A DNA stretch of 64,000 nucleotides, from NCBI GenBank assembly GCA_022266195.1, contig WHVY01000003.1:10044001-10108000 (forward strand). The letters run 5' to 3'. The notes under the pieces were generated by a model that saw only the letters and a list, made by a program, of their open reading frames with translations, made no database searches and was not told the DNA's origin. The position numbers and the translations under genes are program-made. Position 1 is the first letter of the stretch. Every line of letters begins with the position of its first letter. This document shows, one piece after another, positions 38,300 to 47,258 of the stretch. The DNA comes from Tetranychus cinnabarinus. Taxonomy: Eukaryota > Arthropoda > Arachnida > Trombidiformes > Tetranychidae.

Positions 38300-39061
38300 C
38301 TAAGAACGATACCAAGCCTGAGCAGTGGCTTGTCGCTTAATCCTCTTTTGTAATTGAAGCAAACCGTACAATAATGCTTCTGCAGTCGGAGGACATCCGG
38401 GAACATAGATATCTACAGGAACGATTCTATCACAACCTCTAACAACAGAATAAGAGTAATGATAATAGCCTCCTCCATTGGCACAGCTTCCCATCGACAA
38501 AACCCATTTAGGATCAGGCATTTGATCGTAAACTTTACGAAAAGCTGGAGCCATTTTGTTTGTGAGAGTACCAGCGACAATCATGACATCAGCTTGCCTA
38601 GGACTTGCTCTGAATAACATACCAAATCTTTCTAAATCATAACGAGGAGCAGCTATGTGCATCATTTCAACGGCACAACAGGCTAATCCAAAGGTCAAAG
38701 GCCATAATGAACCACGTCTGGCCCAATTGGTAAGATCATCCATTCGAGCCATAGCAAACTCTCCAATTGAATGGGTACCAACAAATGGTGAAACGCCTAA
38801 ACTCTTACCGCTGGAATCAACTGCTGACTTTTGATTTGATTGGCTGACCTGTCCTTGTTGTTGAGATAACTCATTGTTACATCGAGTAGTGGTTGAAATA
38901 GAAGCAACTGCTCCACGATCATAAATGACCACTGCCATTTGCGATGGCTTCATCAATGCAAATCTTCCTGCAGCTGTAAAAAATGTATCAACACCATTAG
39001 TAAATATTTTAGTCCTTTTCAATAGAAGGTAAGATAGAGTTGACTTACCAATTGAATTCAT
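38300..39061 (-). CDS. NDUFS7: NADH dehydrogenase [ubiquinone] iron-sulfur protein 7 (complex I PSST subunit)
   Basis: Mitochondrial complex I subunit that carries iron-sulfur cluster N2 at the quinone site. Two minus-strand exons are likely: 39061-39049 (13 bases, MNSI plus one base) and 38973-38300, giving 228 residues. The 75-base intron between them has a GTAAGT donor and a TTTACAG acceptor. It has no stop in frame, so the region also reads as one 253-residue frame. The N-terminal part is a presequence plus a Gln/Ser-rich linker. The conserved domain runs from RRGSLWPLTFGLACCAVEMM through RYDLERFG, GTLTNKMAPA, MGSCANGGGYY and VPVDIYVPGCPPTAEAL. The tandem Cys-Cys, the Cys in GSCANGG and the Cys in PGCPP are the cluster N2 ligands known for this family. 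The gene starts 304 bases from the divergent DNAJC4 gene. Confidence 0.95.
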   Translation of the reverse strand: MNSIGKSTLSYLLLKRTKIFTNGVDTFFTAAGRFALMKPSQMAVVIYDRGAVASISTTTRCNNELSQQQGQVSQSNQKSAVDSSGKSLGVSPFVGTHSIGEFAMARMDDLTNWARRGSLWPLTFGLACCAVEMMHIAAPRYDLERFGMLFRASPRQADVMIVAGTLTNKMAPAFRKVYDQMPDPKWVLSMGSCANGGGYYHYSYSVVRGCDRIVPVDIYVPGCPPTAEALLYGLLQLQKRIKRQATAQAWYRS

Positions 39062-39365
39062 CTTCTCAATAAGTAGGATTCACAAAATAAATATAAATTA
39101 ATTGATAAATTTATATCAATATGGAGTTACAATTAAATTAAAAGTAAATTCACATAAACAACAACGCATAAAAAATCAGATTACTATTCTTCACAATTGT
39201 CCTTGTGAGTTTCACTCATGAGATGGAGCAAGCATCGTATTGTTTACATCTGACTTTAGGAACTAAAACCCTGAATAAATTCCAATTTTTGATAACTTGC
39301 TTTGGTTTTATGAATTGTTAATATTGAATTCATTTCATCAGTCTGTTCAATTGTAATTAATGTGA
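39062..39365. promoter_or_regulatory. shared intergenic region of NDUFS7 and DNAJC4 (possible bidirectional promoter)
   Basis: The start codons of the two head-to-head genes are only 304 bases apart, so their promoters and 5' UTRs must share this DNA. It is AT-rich; I see no TATA box placed convincingly for either gene. Co-regulation is inferred from the arrangement only. Confidence 0.45.
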
Positions 39366-40193
39366 ATGCATTTTTGTCGTAGTATTATCAAACAAAAGTC
39401 AGTGACAGTTCTTGGGTACCATTGTTATCCTAGATATCTGTCATCGTCATCATCAGGAAAACAAAATTATTACGATGTTCTTGGAATCGATAAAAATAGT
39501 ACCCGAAAAGAAATTAGAAAAGCTTTTCTCGACAAAAGTAAAGAATATCATCCTGACTCGGTAGCAAGAAGTCATTTATCCAGTGTTCAATTGAAAAATA
39601 AGTTCCAAGAGATTAATGAAGCCTACCAAGTTCTCAATGATCCCACTGAGCGCCAGGTTTATGATGAAAGTATAAAATATCCTAAAGCTGGGTAAGTTAA
39701 TTTTTTTGAATCGATTTCTTTAATATTAATCAATTTCTTAATTTCTTTTTGTTTCCTCAGATATTCTCAAAGCAAGTGGGGACACAGTGGTTATGGAAAC
39801 TATTCTGATTATCAACAATATAGAGCTCACCAAGAATTTATGAGAAACCAAGGGCATTATTGGGCAAATTACAATCGTGCAACAGCTCAAGATTTTGAAG
39901 ATTTGACATGGAGAAGTTTTTTTCGTTGGAAAATGGGACAGCCCATTTCTGTGGCCAACTTTCTTGTAATGATTTTCGTCCTTGGGGTATTCGTAGAGAT
40001 TCTGCACACAGTTTATATATTTCGCTATTTTAATAGTGTCAAAAAAGAAAGAGAAAGAGTTATGTATGGATCTAATTGGTTTCAATCATCTCAATTCGAT
40101 GAAACACAAGCTGATCGAGATTTCAATAGATTTATCCTTACGTCAGAATTGAAAAAGTCAAAAAATGAAAAATCTTCCACCACACCGCTGTAA
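39366..40193 (+). CDS. DNAJC4: DnaJ homolog subfamily C member 4-like (membrane J-protein)
   Basis: Hsp70 co-chaperone with one J domain and a membrane helix. Two exons (39366-39691, 39761-40193) give 252 residues. After a basic N-terminus that could be a mitochondrial presequence, the J domain starts at NYYDVLGIDKNSTRKEIRKA (about residue 34). It contains the HPD motif in EYHPDS and NEAYQVLNDPTERQVYD. A Tyr/Gln-rich linker (GYSQSKWGHSGYGNYSDYQQ) follows, then HYWANYN, and a membrane segment FLVMIFVLGVFVEILHTVYI near residue 190. A charged C-terminal tail ends the protein. The order J domain, linker, W-rich segment, helix, and charged tail matches DNAJC4. Confidence 0.88.
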
Positions 40194-40450
40194 ATAACTT
40201 TCTTGGATCTATTATTTCTCTACATCTGTGATCACGCATTCAAACTATAGTTATCTGTAAAAATCTTAAAAATTCAACTCAATGTATAAAGCGAGATTAT
40301 AATATATTTATTCAAAGATGGATCGACTGGGAGTAATCAATTTCCAACAGCAATTGGTGATTAACGGACACATGCATGCAATGGATGAACCTCGTTTGAG
40401 GGATTTAGTTTGATAAAAAACCAAAAGTCCTATTAGCTGTATCCCGTGTA
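40194..40450. other. 3' flank of DNAJC4
   Basis: This should include the DNAJC4 3' UTR; no AATAAA is obvious. From about 40319 an open stretch of 32 codons (MDRLGVINFQQQL... to ...RLRDLV) leads into repeat block A. It weakly resembles the last coding part of the Hippo retrocopy, so the older duplicated block may start here. Confidence 0.35.
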
Positions 40451-40690
40451 TAGTTTATTCATTTACAGAAAAATGTAAAAATCTCTATCTTCTCTTAACC
40501 CAATCATGTTTATGCCTTAAAAATTTTGTTTTAATTGTATTTAAAGCTACGAGAAATTAGAAAAATTATCTATCCGTTTTATTAAATCAACGTACAAAAC
40601 GCTCATTGGTACAGCGATAAATTCACCGCAGAGGCTTATCAAAAATCAAATTAACCTTCCTTCGTTTTCATTTAATTCAAATGAAGAGAA
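40451..40690 (+). repeat. diverged direct repeat, copy A
   Basis: This block aligns with 42184-42425 in the same order and spacing. Shared words include GTTTATTCATT, AAAATCTCTAT, TATGCCTT, TTTTAAT and GAGGCTTATCAAAAAT (identical over 16 bases at 40631 and 42360). Identity looks like roughly 60-65 percent by eye. Copy B follows the end of the Hippo retrocopy, so both may derive from the Hippo 3' UTR. Confidence 0.6.
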
Positions 40691-40988
40691 TTTTTTAACA
40701 TAGGAGTTCATTGAAAAAATTAGATCACTTTAAATTTTAATGAAATTTAGGATAAAAAGAGGATCAAATCTTTGATTAAAAATCACGAAATTTTCTCATT
40801 ACTAAGAGATGGCGCTAAAGTTTCGATCGCTAATACTTGAAAGATGCAAACACAAAACCTAAAAAGTTTAGGTTTCAAATGTGTTTATTTGTTTTCTTTT
40901 ATTCATTTATTTTTAATAAAATGGTATAGTCTAATTTGTTGATCGTTAAATATTACAGATTAATCGATTATCATAGTGATATTTGAAA

Positions 40989-42138
40989 AGCTGAGTGAGG
41001 AAGCTTTGACTCGTCCACTGGAAGAGGTTTTCAATATGATTTGTAAATTAGGCGAAGGTTCCTATGGATCTGTATTTAAAGCATTACACAAGGAATCCGG
41101 GCAAATCTTAGCAATCAAACAAGTGCCAGTTGAAATTGAATTTAGGAACGGCTGAGGGCAAACCGTCTTACAGTGATATACATCCCATGAGAGCAACTTT
41201 CATGGTACCTACCAAACAACCGCCATCCTGGTCAACTGACAAGGATGGCGGTTGTGAGTTTAAGGATTTTTTTATCTCGCTGTCCTGTCAAAAATCCTGA
41301 ACACTGAGCTTCAGTTGGCAGTCTATTTAAACATGAGTTTATTAATAGAGCTTTACCAATTAGCACATTGATTGGCATAATTCAAGAAGCCAAAATGATT
41401 CAATCAGAACACTGTAAACGAGAATGGACTGGTGATGATGATGTTGACGCCTCAACAAAAGTTCATAGCTCTAAATGTCAAACACTTGAGCCATCTTCCT
41501 CAGATGGAACCAGTGGAAGTGGTACCAAACCAGGAACTTTCAAAACGATTACAACAGTACCAGATGTAGAATCAGACCTTGGAACGCTCATAACTAATGT
41601 TTAGTCTGATGATGAGGACGGTGATCGAACCTCGAAACCAGCATTTGTGCAACGTTTTGAAAGGATGAAAAGAATATATCAATCATAGTGACTTTGTCAA
41701 CAAAAAAAGATACCAAAGAACAAGATTTGAATAAAAGATTGACGGAAAAAACTCAGATTCAACAATCTCAATCCGAACAAAACTCACCTTCGACCCATTC
41801 AAATCAAACATTACAATCTCAACAACTCAGTCGCATGCAGTTATGAAAGACACTTTGAATTTCTTCGATTTTTACCACTTGACGATCTGATTTGGAGAAT
41901 GGCTAATCTTGACTATGAAATGGAAAATGGAATTGAAGAATTAAGATAACTCTAGGCAGCCAAAAGACAACCTATTCTCGATGCTATTTACCAAGAAAGC
42001 GACAAAAGCGATCATCCACCTGTATCTAATCAAATTACCATTGCAGCCAATTTTGTGCCAACAAATGAAATGAAACTCTCACTTGTAACCAATGTACTTC
42101 CACTTCGGCAACATCCTCACTTCTTTTTTCATTTCTAG
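40989..42138 (+). pseudogene. hpo: processed pseudogene of the Hippo kinase (STK3/4, MST1/2)
   Basis: An intronless, broken copy of the Hippo pathway kinase. The N-terminal kinase lobe is clear (PLEEVFNMICKLGEGSYGSV at about 41017-41076, then AIKQVPVE). At about 41145 it jumps with a frame change to AEGKPSYSDIHPMRATFM. About 170 codons are lost, including the catalytic loop, DFG and activation segment. FKDFF and KNPEH(stop)ASVGSLFKHEFINRA follow with a further frameshift. Next come the acidic linker (PDVESDLGTLITNV, stop, SDDEDGD) and KPAFVQRFERMKRIY. At about 41845-42000 lies a SARAH domain with in-frame stops (FEFLRFLPLDDLIWRMANLD, EEL, AAKRQPILDAIYQE). Stops, frameshifts, the big deletion and the lack of introns together mean a dead retrocopy. 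The functional parent is not in this window. Confidence 0.88.
41216..41255. repeat. near-perfect inverted repeat (hairpin) inside the Hippo pseudogene
   Basis: ACAACCGCCATCC (41216-41228) is followed after 14 bases by its exact reverse complement (41243-41255). The loop itself contains GTCA-AC-TGAC, which extends the pairing. The segment does not match the parent kinase well at this point, so it may have formed by template switching after insertion. Confidence 0.75.
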
Positions 42139-42183
42139 TTTAATCAGATGCTTTACTGTATACAATTGAATATACATTGTATT

Positions 42184-42425
42184 CAGTTTATTCATTGATC
42201 AAGAAATTTAAAATCTCTATACTCCTATTTATTCATCTGTATGCCTTGAAAATTTGATTTTAATCATATTTGAAACAATTAGCAAACAGGAAACTATCTA
42301 TTCTTTAAAATCAAATTACTAACGTTTATTGATTCCGCAATACATGCATACTCTTAACTGAGGCTTATCAAAAATGAAATTAACTTTTGTCCATTTTCTA
42401 ATTAATATAAATGGTGAAACATCTG
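42184..42425 (+). repeat. diverged direct repeat, copy B
   Basis: Second copy of the block at 40451-40690, immediately after the SARAH-domain remnant of the Hippo pseudogene. Its position suggests that it is the retrocopied 3' UTR. Confidence 0.6.
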
Positions 42426-43234
42426 AAGAGCACGAAACAGTATGAACGGTTAAAAATCTAATCAATTTAATTCTCAAGCAGAAATAAGATTAAGGAGCAA
42501 TATTTAAAGAAATTTCATAGATTAATTAATACGCACGAATTTAGAAAAGTTAATTTGTTTAATTAACAAATTGTAGCCCGGCAAGGGGATATTTAGCTAG
42601 TAAAGATGGTAAGCTAGCTAGCTTTGCTTAAATTAATCACAATAGCCTGATTTATTGGTAAAAATGGTCATTAGTAAATGTACAACTAAAATTGTATTTC
42701 CCTCGACCAACAAAAGCTAGGGATTCAGGTATAAAAGGATGAGTAGAGTCAAGTGGATGAAGTTATCATAAAGAAAAGGGTAAATATATCGAAATTAATA
42801 GTTGTTCCCATTTAATCCGGTTTGTTTGTCCGCCTTGTGACGTGTTTTTATGTTGTTTTCATCCTTAACCTGATGTGCACATTATTTTCTTGTAGCTTTT
42901 AAAACATCTTTTTTCATTTTTTTCTCATTCTCATCCAATATTTCACACAGTGCTGAGATTTTATATTAACGTTCATTTTTTTGAATATTTTCAAAGGACA
43001 ATAAGTGGCTGTGTGTTAATTAGCACAGACCATAGAGGAGACAACAGTATTAAAAGCAAGAGTCTTCACCAATCCTGTTCTTTTCTATATCATTTATATG
43101 ATTGTTGTTTAGTGTTTCATTTCTATGTAAACTCTGTCTCACCGATGATCTATATTACTCTGTGATATTTTTAATATTGCTTATAACTGTAAATCAATTG
43201 ACTTCACTGAAATTGTCTTTTAGTGACTATCATC
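42426..43234. other. intergenic and TRABD 5' UTR
   Basis: No gene recognised. The sequence CTTTTAG at about 43217-43223, 11 bases before the TRABD start codon, looks like a 3' splice site, so TRABD probably has a 5' UTR intron. Confidence 0.45.
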
Positions 43235-45010
43235 ATGTCTAATGAACCCGCTACCTTACCCTTTTCACCTGAATCACAAGGTAAGTCATTTTTTAATACC
43301 AATAACCATCTTGCATATGCTTCATCATTATTATCTATATCAAATTTATTGTCTCTAAATGAATTTGCCACCACTTTCTTGTCATCAGATTATTTAACCT
43401 TGTTTATCATTGAAATGAAATAAGAGTATTAATCCTGTCCTTTATCTTTTTATTTTGAATACAGATCAACCATCACTATCAACAGAAATGGATAATGGAT
43501 CAAAGCAGAAAAAAATTAAGAAAAATGGTGATGGCGAGAATGAGAGTGTTGGAACAGACTCTTCTGAAAATGAATATGATTTCACGACTGCATATTTAGC
43601 ACCTACACAAGCACCAAAAGAGTTTAAATTACCTGAAACTGTTACTGTATTAGAAGGACCGCATGGAAGTAAAGTTTACCTGATTGGGACTGCCCATTTC
43701 AGTGAAAAGAGTTGGCAAGACGTTGAGCAGGTATACTCATTGAGTTTATCCATTAATAGGAACCTTAGTAATCTGTGTTTATTTTTTTCTTCAGGTCATC
43801 CGCCATGTTAGGCCTAACGTTGTTGTATTAGAGTTATGTAAAAGCCGGTTATATATCCTTGAATATGATGAAAAGACTGTTCTCGAAGAAGTTAAAAATA
43901 TGGGAGTATCAAAAATACGGAGTAACATTAATCAAGTTAGTGAAACCATATGATTTTTAACCTTTCAACTTTCGAAGCAAATTCAAAAATTTGCATCAAA
44001 TCACCAAATCCAATTAACTATAGCTGTATTGTCATCTTTACTTGGATTACTTCGTTTCTCATCTCATTTAATTTTGATTGGGACCAGGAACCGATTGACT
44101 TTGTCTTTATTTTTTTAATTACATATAATAACGAGTTTGTTGTTTTTTACATTTCAGTATGGTTTCGTCCAGGGTATTATTTCAGCTCTTCTGATTAGTC
44201 TATCAGCCCAATTGGCTAAACATCTCGGAATGTTGCCTGGTGGCGAATTCAGGACCGCATTTCGCGAGGTAAACCTTCAAATTTTTCAAAATATTTACAA
44301 TTACACAATTTAATATGTAATATATTTCCATTATATTTAGGCTAAACAAATTCCAGGATGTGTAATTCATTTAGGTGATCGACCGGTCCATATAACTCTA
44401 ACTCGTGGCATATCTTCCCTCAATTTCTGGCAAAAGATGAAATTAATTTATTCAATTTTATCGAATAATGAGTCAATATCTAAAGAAGAAATTGAAAGGT
44501 GCAAAGAAAAGAGTTCTCTAGATCAAATGTTAAATGAGATGGCTCAAGAATATCCACCTTTAAGCAAAGTTTTTGTTGATGAACGTAATACTTATTTAAC
44601 ATATTCTCTTCAACTGGCTGCATCGCCGATCCCTTGTCCTCAGACCAAAAAGCTAGTTCCATCCGTTGTTGTTGGTGTTGTAGGAATTGGACACGTTCCG
44701 GGTATCAAAGAATGCTGGGGAAAGGTAACCGATGCTGATATTCCACCTTTATTAAAGTAAGGAAACACTCATCATATGGATTTTTTATTGGCATTCATAT
44801 TAAAATCTTCCTATTCTAACCTTTCATTTTTTTCAATTTTTTTACAGAATTCCAGAGAAATCGTTAACCTCTAAAATTGTAGAGAAAAGTGTTAAAATTT
44901 CCGTTCTAAGTATAATGCTTTGGGCTGGATATCGCTACCTCGCACCTAAGTCTTTAACCAATTTCATCTCTTCCATGCCTAATCGGGTACAGGACCTTTT
45001 TATCAAATAA
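43235..45010 (+). CDS. TRABD: TraB domain-containing protein
   Basis: Six exons (43235-43280, 43465-43730, 43795-43935, 44158-44268, 44341-44756, 44848-45010) join in frame to 380 residues; human TRABD is 376. An acidic/Ser-rich N-terminus precedes the TraB domain. That domain starts at VYLIGTAHFSEKS and contains VVVLELCKSR, LPGGEFRTAFREAK, HLGDRPVHITL, SLNFWQKMK, VDERNTYLTY and VVVGVVGIGHVPGI. The GTAH and GHVPGI motifs, each with a conserved His, and the ELC motif are typical of the TraB/PrgY family, whose members act at the mitochondrial outer membrane or have proposed peptidase-like roles. A C-terminal hydrophobic segment (KISVLSIMLWAGYRYL) may be a membrane anchor. The start is the only ATG that joins in frame to exon 2. 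Confidence 0.93.
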
Positions 45011-45329
45011 TAGTTCAATTTATAGTAACGTTTTTAGATGAAATAACAGAGTAGAAAAACAATCCAAGCCATGATATCTTCATGATAACCTCAGCATGGA
45101 TCATGTTTATTTCTATCGAGTGTTACCTTTTTCCCAAAGTGATATGTACATACATATCTAAAGACACACATCTAAATAAGATTCAAAATTTTATCATCTA
45201 TGTATTACAAAATTTAATATGCAAACAATTGAATGTCACCTATTTCATTAAATAGTCATTTTCAAGTTACATTTTCATGTTTTAAGATTAACTAAGACAC
45301 GTTTATAAGAAAATTAAAGAAAATCATTT

Positions 45330-45515
45330 TCATTCAATTTTTTCATCCCAGTTTCTTCTTAGATAACGTTCCAACCAATGATTTGAATCTATTTCATCAG
45401 CTTGATGATCATGAAAATGTTGAACAATTATTAAAGACAACAGTAGATAAAACCGAGATGGTTGATTGCTCTTGGTTTGTCTTCTCATAATTACTTGACT
45501 TTCACCTAAAAGTAT
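45330..45515 (-). CDS. doubtful exon or short ORF, unknown product
   Basis: On the minus strand an acceptor (ATACTTTTAG) leads into an open frame of about 58 residues: GESQVIMRRQTKSNQPSRFY, then a hydrophobic stretch, ending NHWLERYLRRNWDEKIE and stop. A possible upstream exon ending about 45572 (CEFEG, GTAAGA donor) joins in frame, but no start codon was found further up. The composition looks protein-like, yet I recognise no family and there is no independent support. It could be the last exons of a small gene, a remnant, or chance. Confidence 0.25.
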   Translation of the reverse strand: MLLGESQVIMRRQTKSNQPSRFYLLLSLIIVQHFHDHQADEIDSNHWLERYLRRNWDEKIE

Positions 45516-45697
45516 CAATGTTTCAATTTAGTCTAATATTGATTACAAATCATTACCAATTCAACTCTTACCTTCAAATTCGCAACCTAATTGAAAACCA
45601 GGTATAATTTTTAATCGAGTCAAGGATTTGCTGACTCAATTGGACAATTTTTCTCCTGAATGTCAATTTGGAGACAAAAAGTAATCAACTTAATGAA

Positions 45698-45938
45698 TCA
45701 TACATATTGTCACTCGATCAATTTAAATTATTAGCATTCGGGTGAGCTGCTGCAAAAACAAAATGCTTACAATCAGAAACTACAGAAGTTGAAATGCACC
45801 TTCAAAAAGTGTCTAGCATGACCAATAACTATCCATTACATGGACCAACAAAATCACATCAACAGAAGGAGATATTTTCAAGATTTCAAGCTATTGGCCG
45901 CTTATAAATCAAAAGCTCAGCGATTACATGAAAATTAA
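45698..45938 (+). pseudogene. possible decayed coding fragment, unknown family
   Basis: On the plus strand a frame reads with protein-like composition for about 69 codons with one internal stop: LQSETTEVEMHLQKVSSMTN, then NYPLHGPTKSHQQKEIFSRF and QAIGRL. A one-base shift at about 45903 then restores KSKAQRLHEN. The Lys/Gln/Glu-rich pattern looks like a coiled-coil protein. I do not recognise it. The stop and frameshift argue for a dead fragment, and its neighbourhood to the Hippo retrocopy fits a region tolerant of insertions. Confidence 0.3.
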
Positions 45939-47258
45939 AATCCCATTTCTAAAAATGAATTTTCTGAGTAAAATATTGATCTTACATTTTCAGTAACATT
46001 ACCTTTTCTTCAGCAATCGAAAAGTATATTTAAATTCATACTTAGCCTGAATCACATGCGATACTTTACGGACCTCTCACAATTGCGAGGAAAAATTGAA
46101 TAATTGAATAATATTGAGAGTAAATTAAACTACCAAAAATACCAGAAAATAGCACCAAAAGAGGAAAAAATGAGCAAAATTTGCTGGCAAACTTTCTCTT
46201 TATGAAATACACTTTTCGATTTACAACACACAAATCAATAAAAGATTGAATGTATTAAATAAATTCACTCATCAGAAATGGGTAATTAGAATGGTTGACT
46301 GATCACATGGTAACAATCCGCCAACAACGTTGTACAGTTAACAAGAGCAACAATAAAGACAACAATAACTACCACTACAACTGTTTGCGCGACTACCAAC
46401 AGTAGTAACAATCATAAGCACCAACCAATGTGTTTGTCAATTATTTTAGCCAACAATTTTTTAAACGTGATTGCTTGTGTACTCGATCAAAAATGTGTCA
46501 CTGATTTTAATTGTATTACTGACTCACAATCTTTCCTCCCTCTCCGCCTGTAACTCTCTTGTCATCATCATGATCGCCATCAAATGTTGCTAACAAACTT
46601 TCCTTTCATTTGTTTCAATCCTTCAAAAAGGCTAACTTAGCCATTTTTGGTTCTCAATGCAAAACAAAAGAAATATCCAAAGCTGATAAACCAATGAGAA
46701 TAAGCTCAAAGTAAACTATTAGTAATATTACCTTCAGCTAAAGATTAACCGTTGAAATGTGTTGTGAGCTAACCATTTTATTTTACACTTAACAGTCATC
46801 TTTTATTCAAGCTCAACTTAATTTTTCATCATAATCAACATTTTTAGCGTCTCTAACCATCAACTTTCCTAATTAGTAATGGTTTTACATTTAACAATAA
46901 ACAAAACTCTACCACTTCAGCAAGCTAATTTATTTATAACGATGTTTAGCTTTTCCACCAACAAGTAACTCGCTAAGTATGTATCAGTCGATTCTAATAA
47001 CTTAATTGTCTATTTGTTCAACCATCATCAGCAACACCGAAAAAGTAATCATATCGAAAAAATAACATCAACAACAAGAGTTTTCTTCTTTTACCTGTTT
47101 TTTTGTTCACTCTCCTCTTCAATCATCTTTAAGCTTTTTTTGTTGTGATTTGTTAATTATCAGTGCCAAGCACCCTTTAATACATTTATACTATTTATAT
47201 CAATTATTAAGTGAAACCCTTTTCAGGCCCCCTTTTCCCCAGTAAAAAAATCTTAATC

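Larger units (their letters stand above)
45011..47258. other. intergenic with possible gene remnants, and ABCH 5' region
   Basis: About 2.2 kb. It includes a doubtful minus-strand frame at 45330-45515, a decayed coding-like stretch at 45698-45935 on the plus strand, a CAA-rich stretch near 46320-46400, and AT-rich DNA. TTTTCAG at 47219-47225 could be a 3' splice site of an ABCH 5' UTR intron. Confidence 0.4.

Noticed and set aside
40989..41150. Functional kinase gene fragment
   Set aside because: The catalytic centre is missing, and stops and frameshifts follow, so it is a pseudogene.
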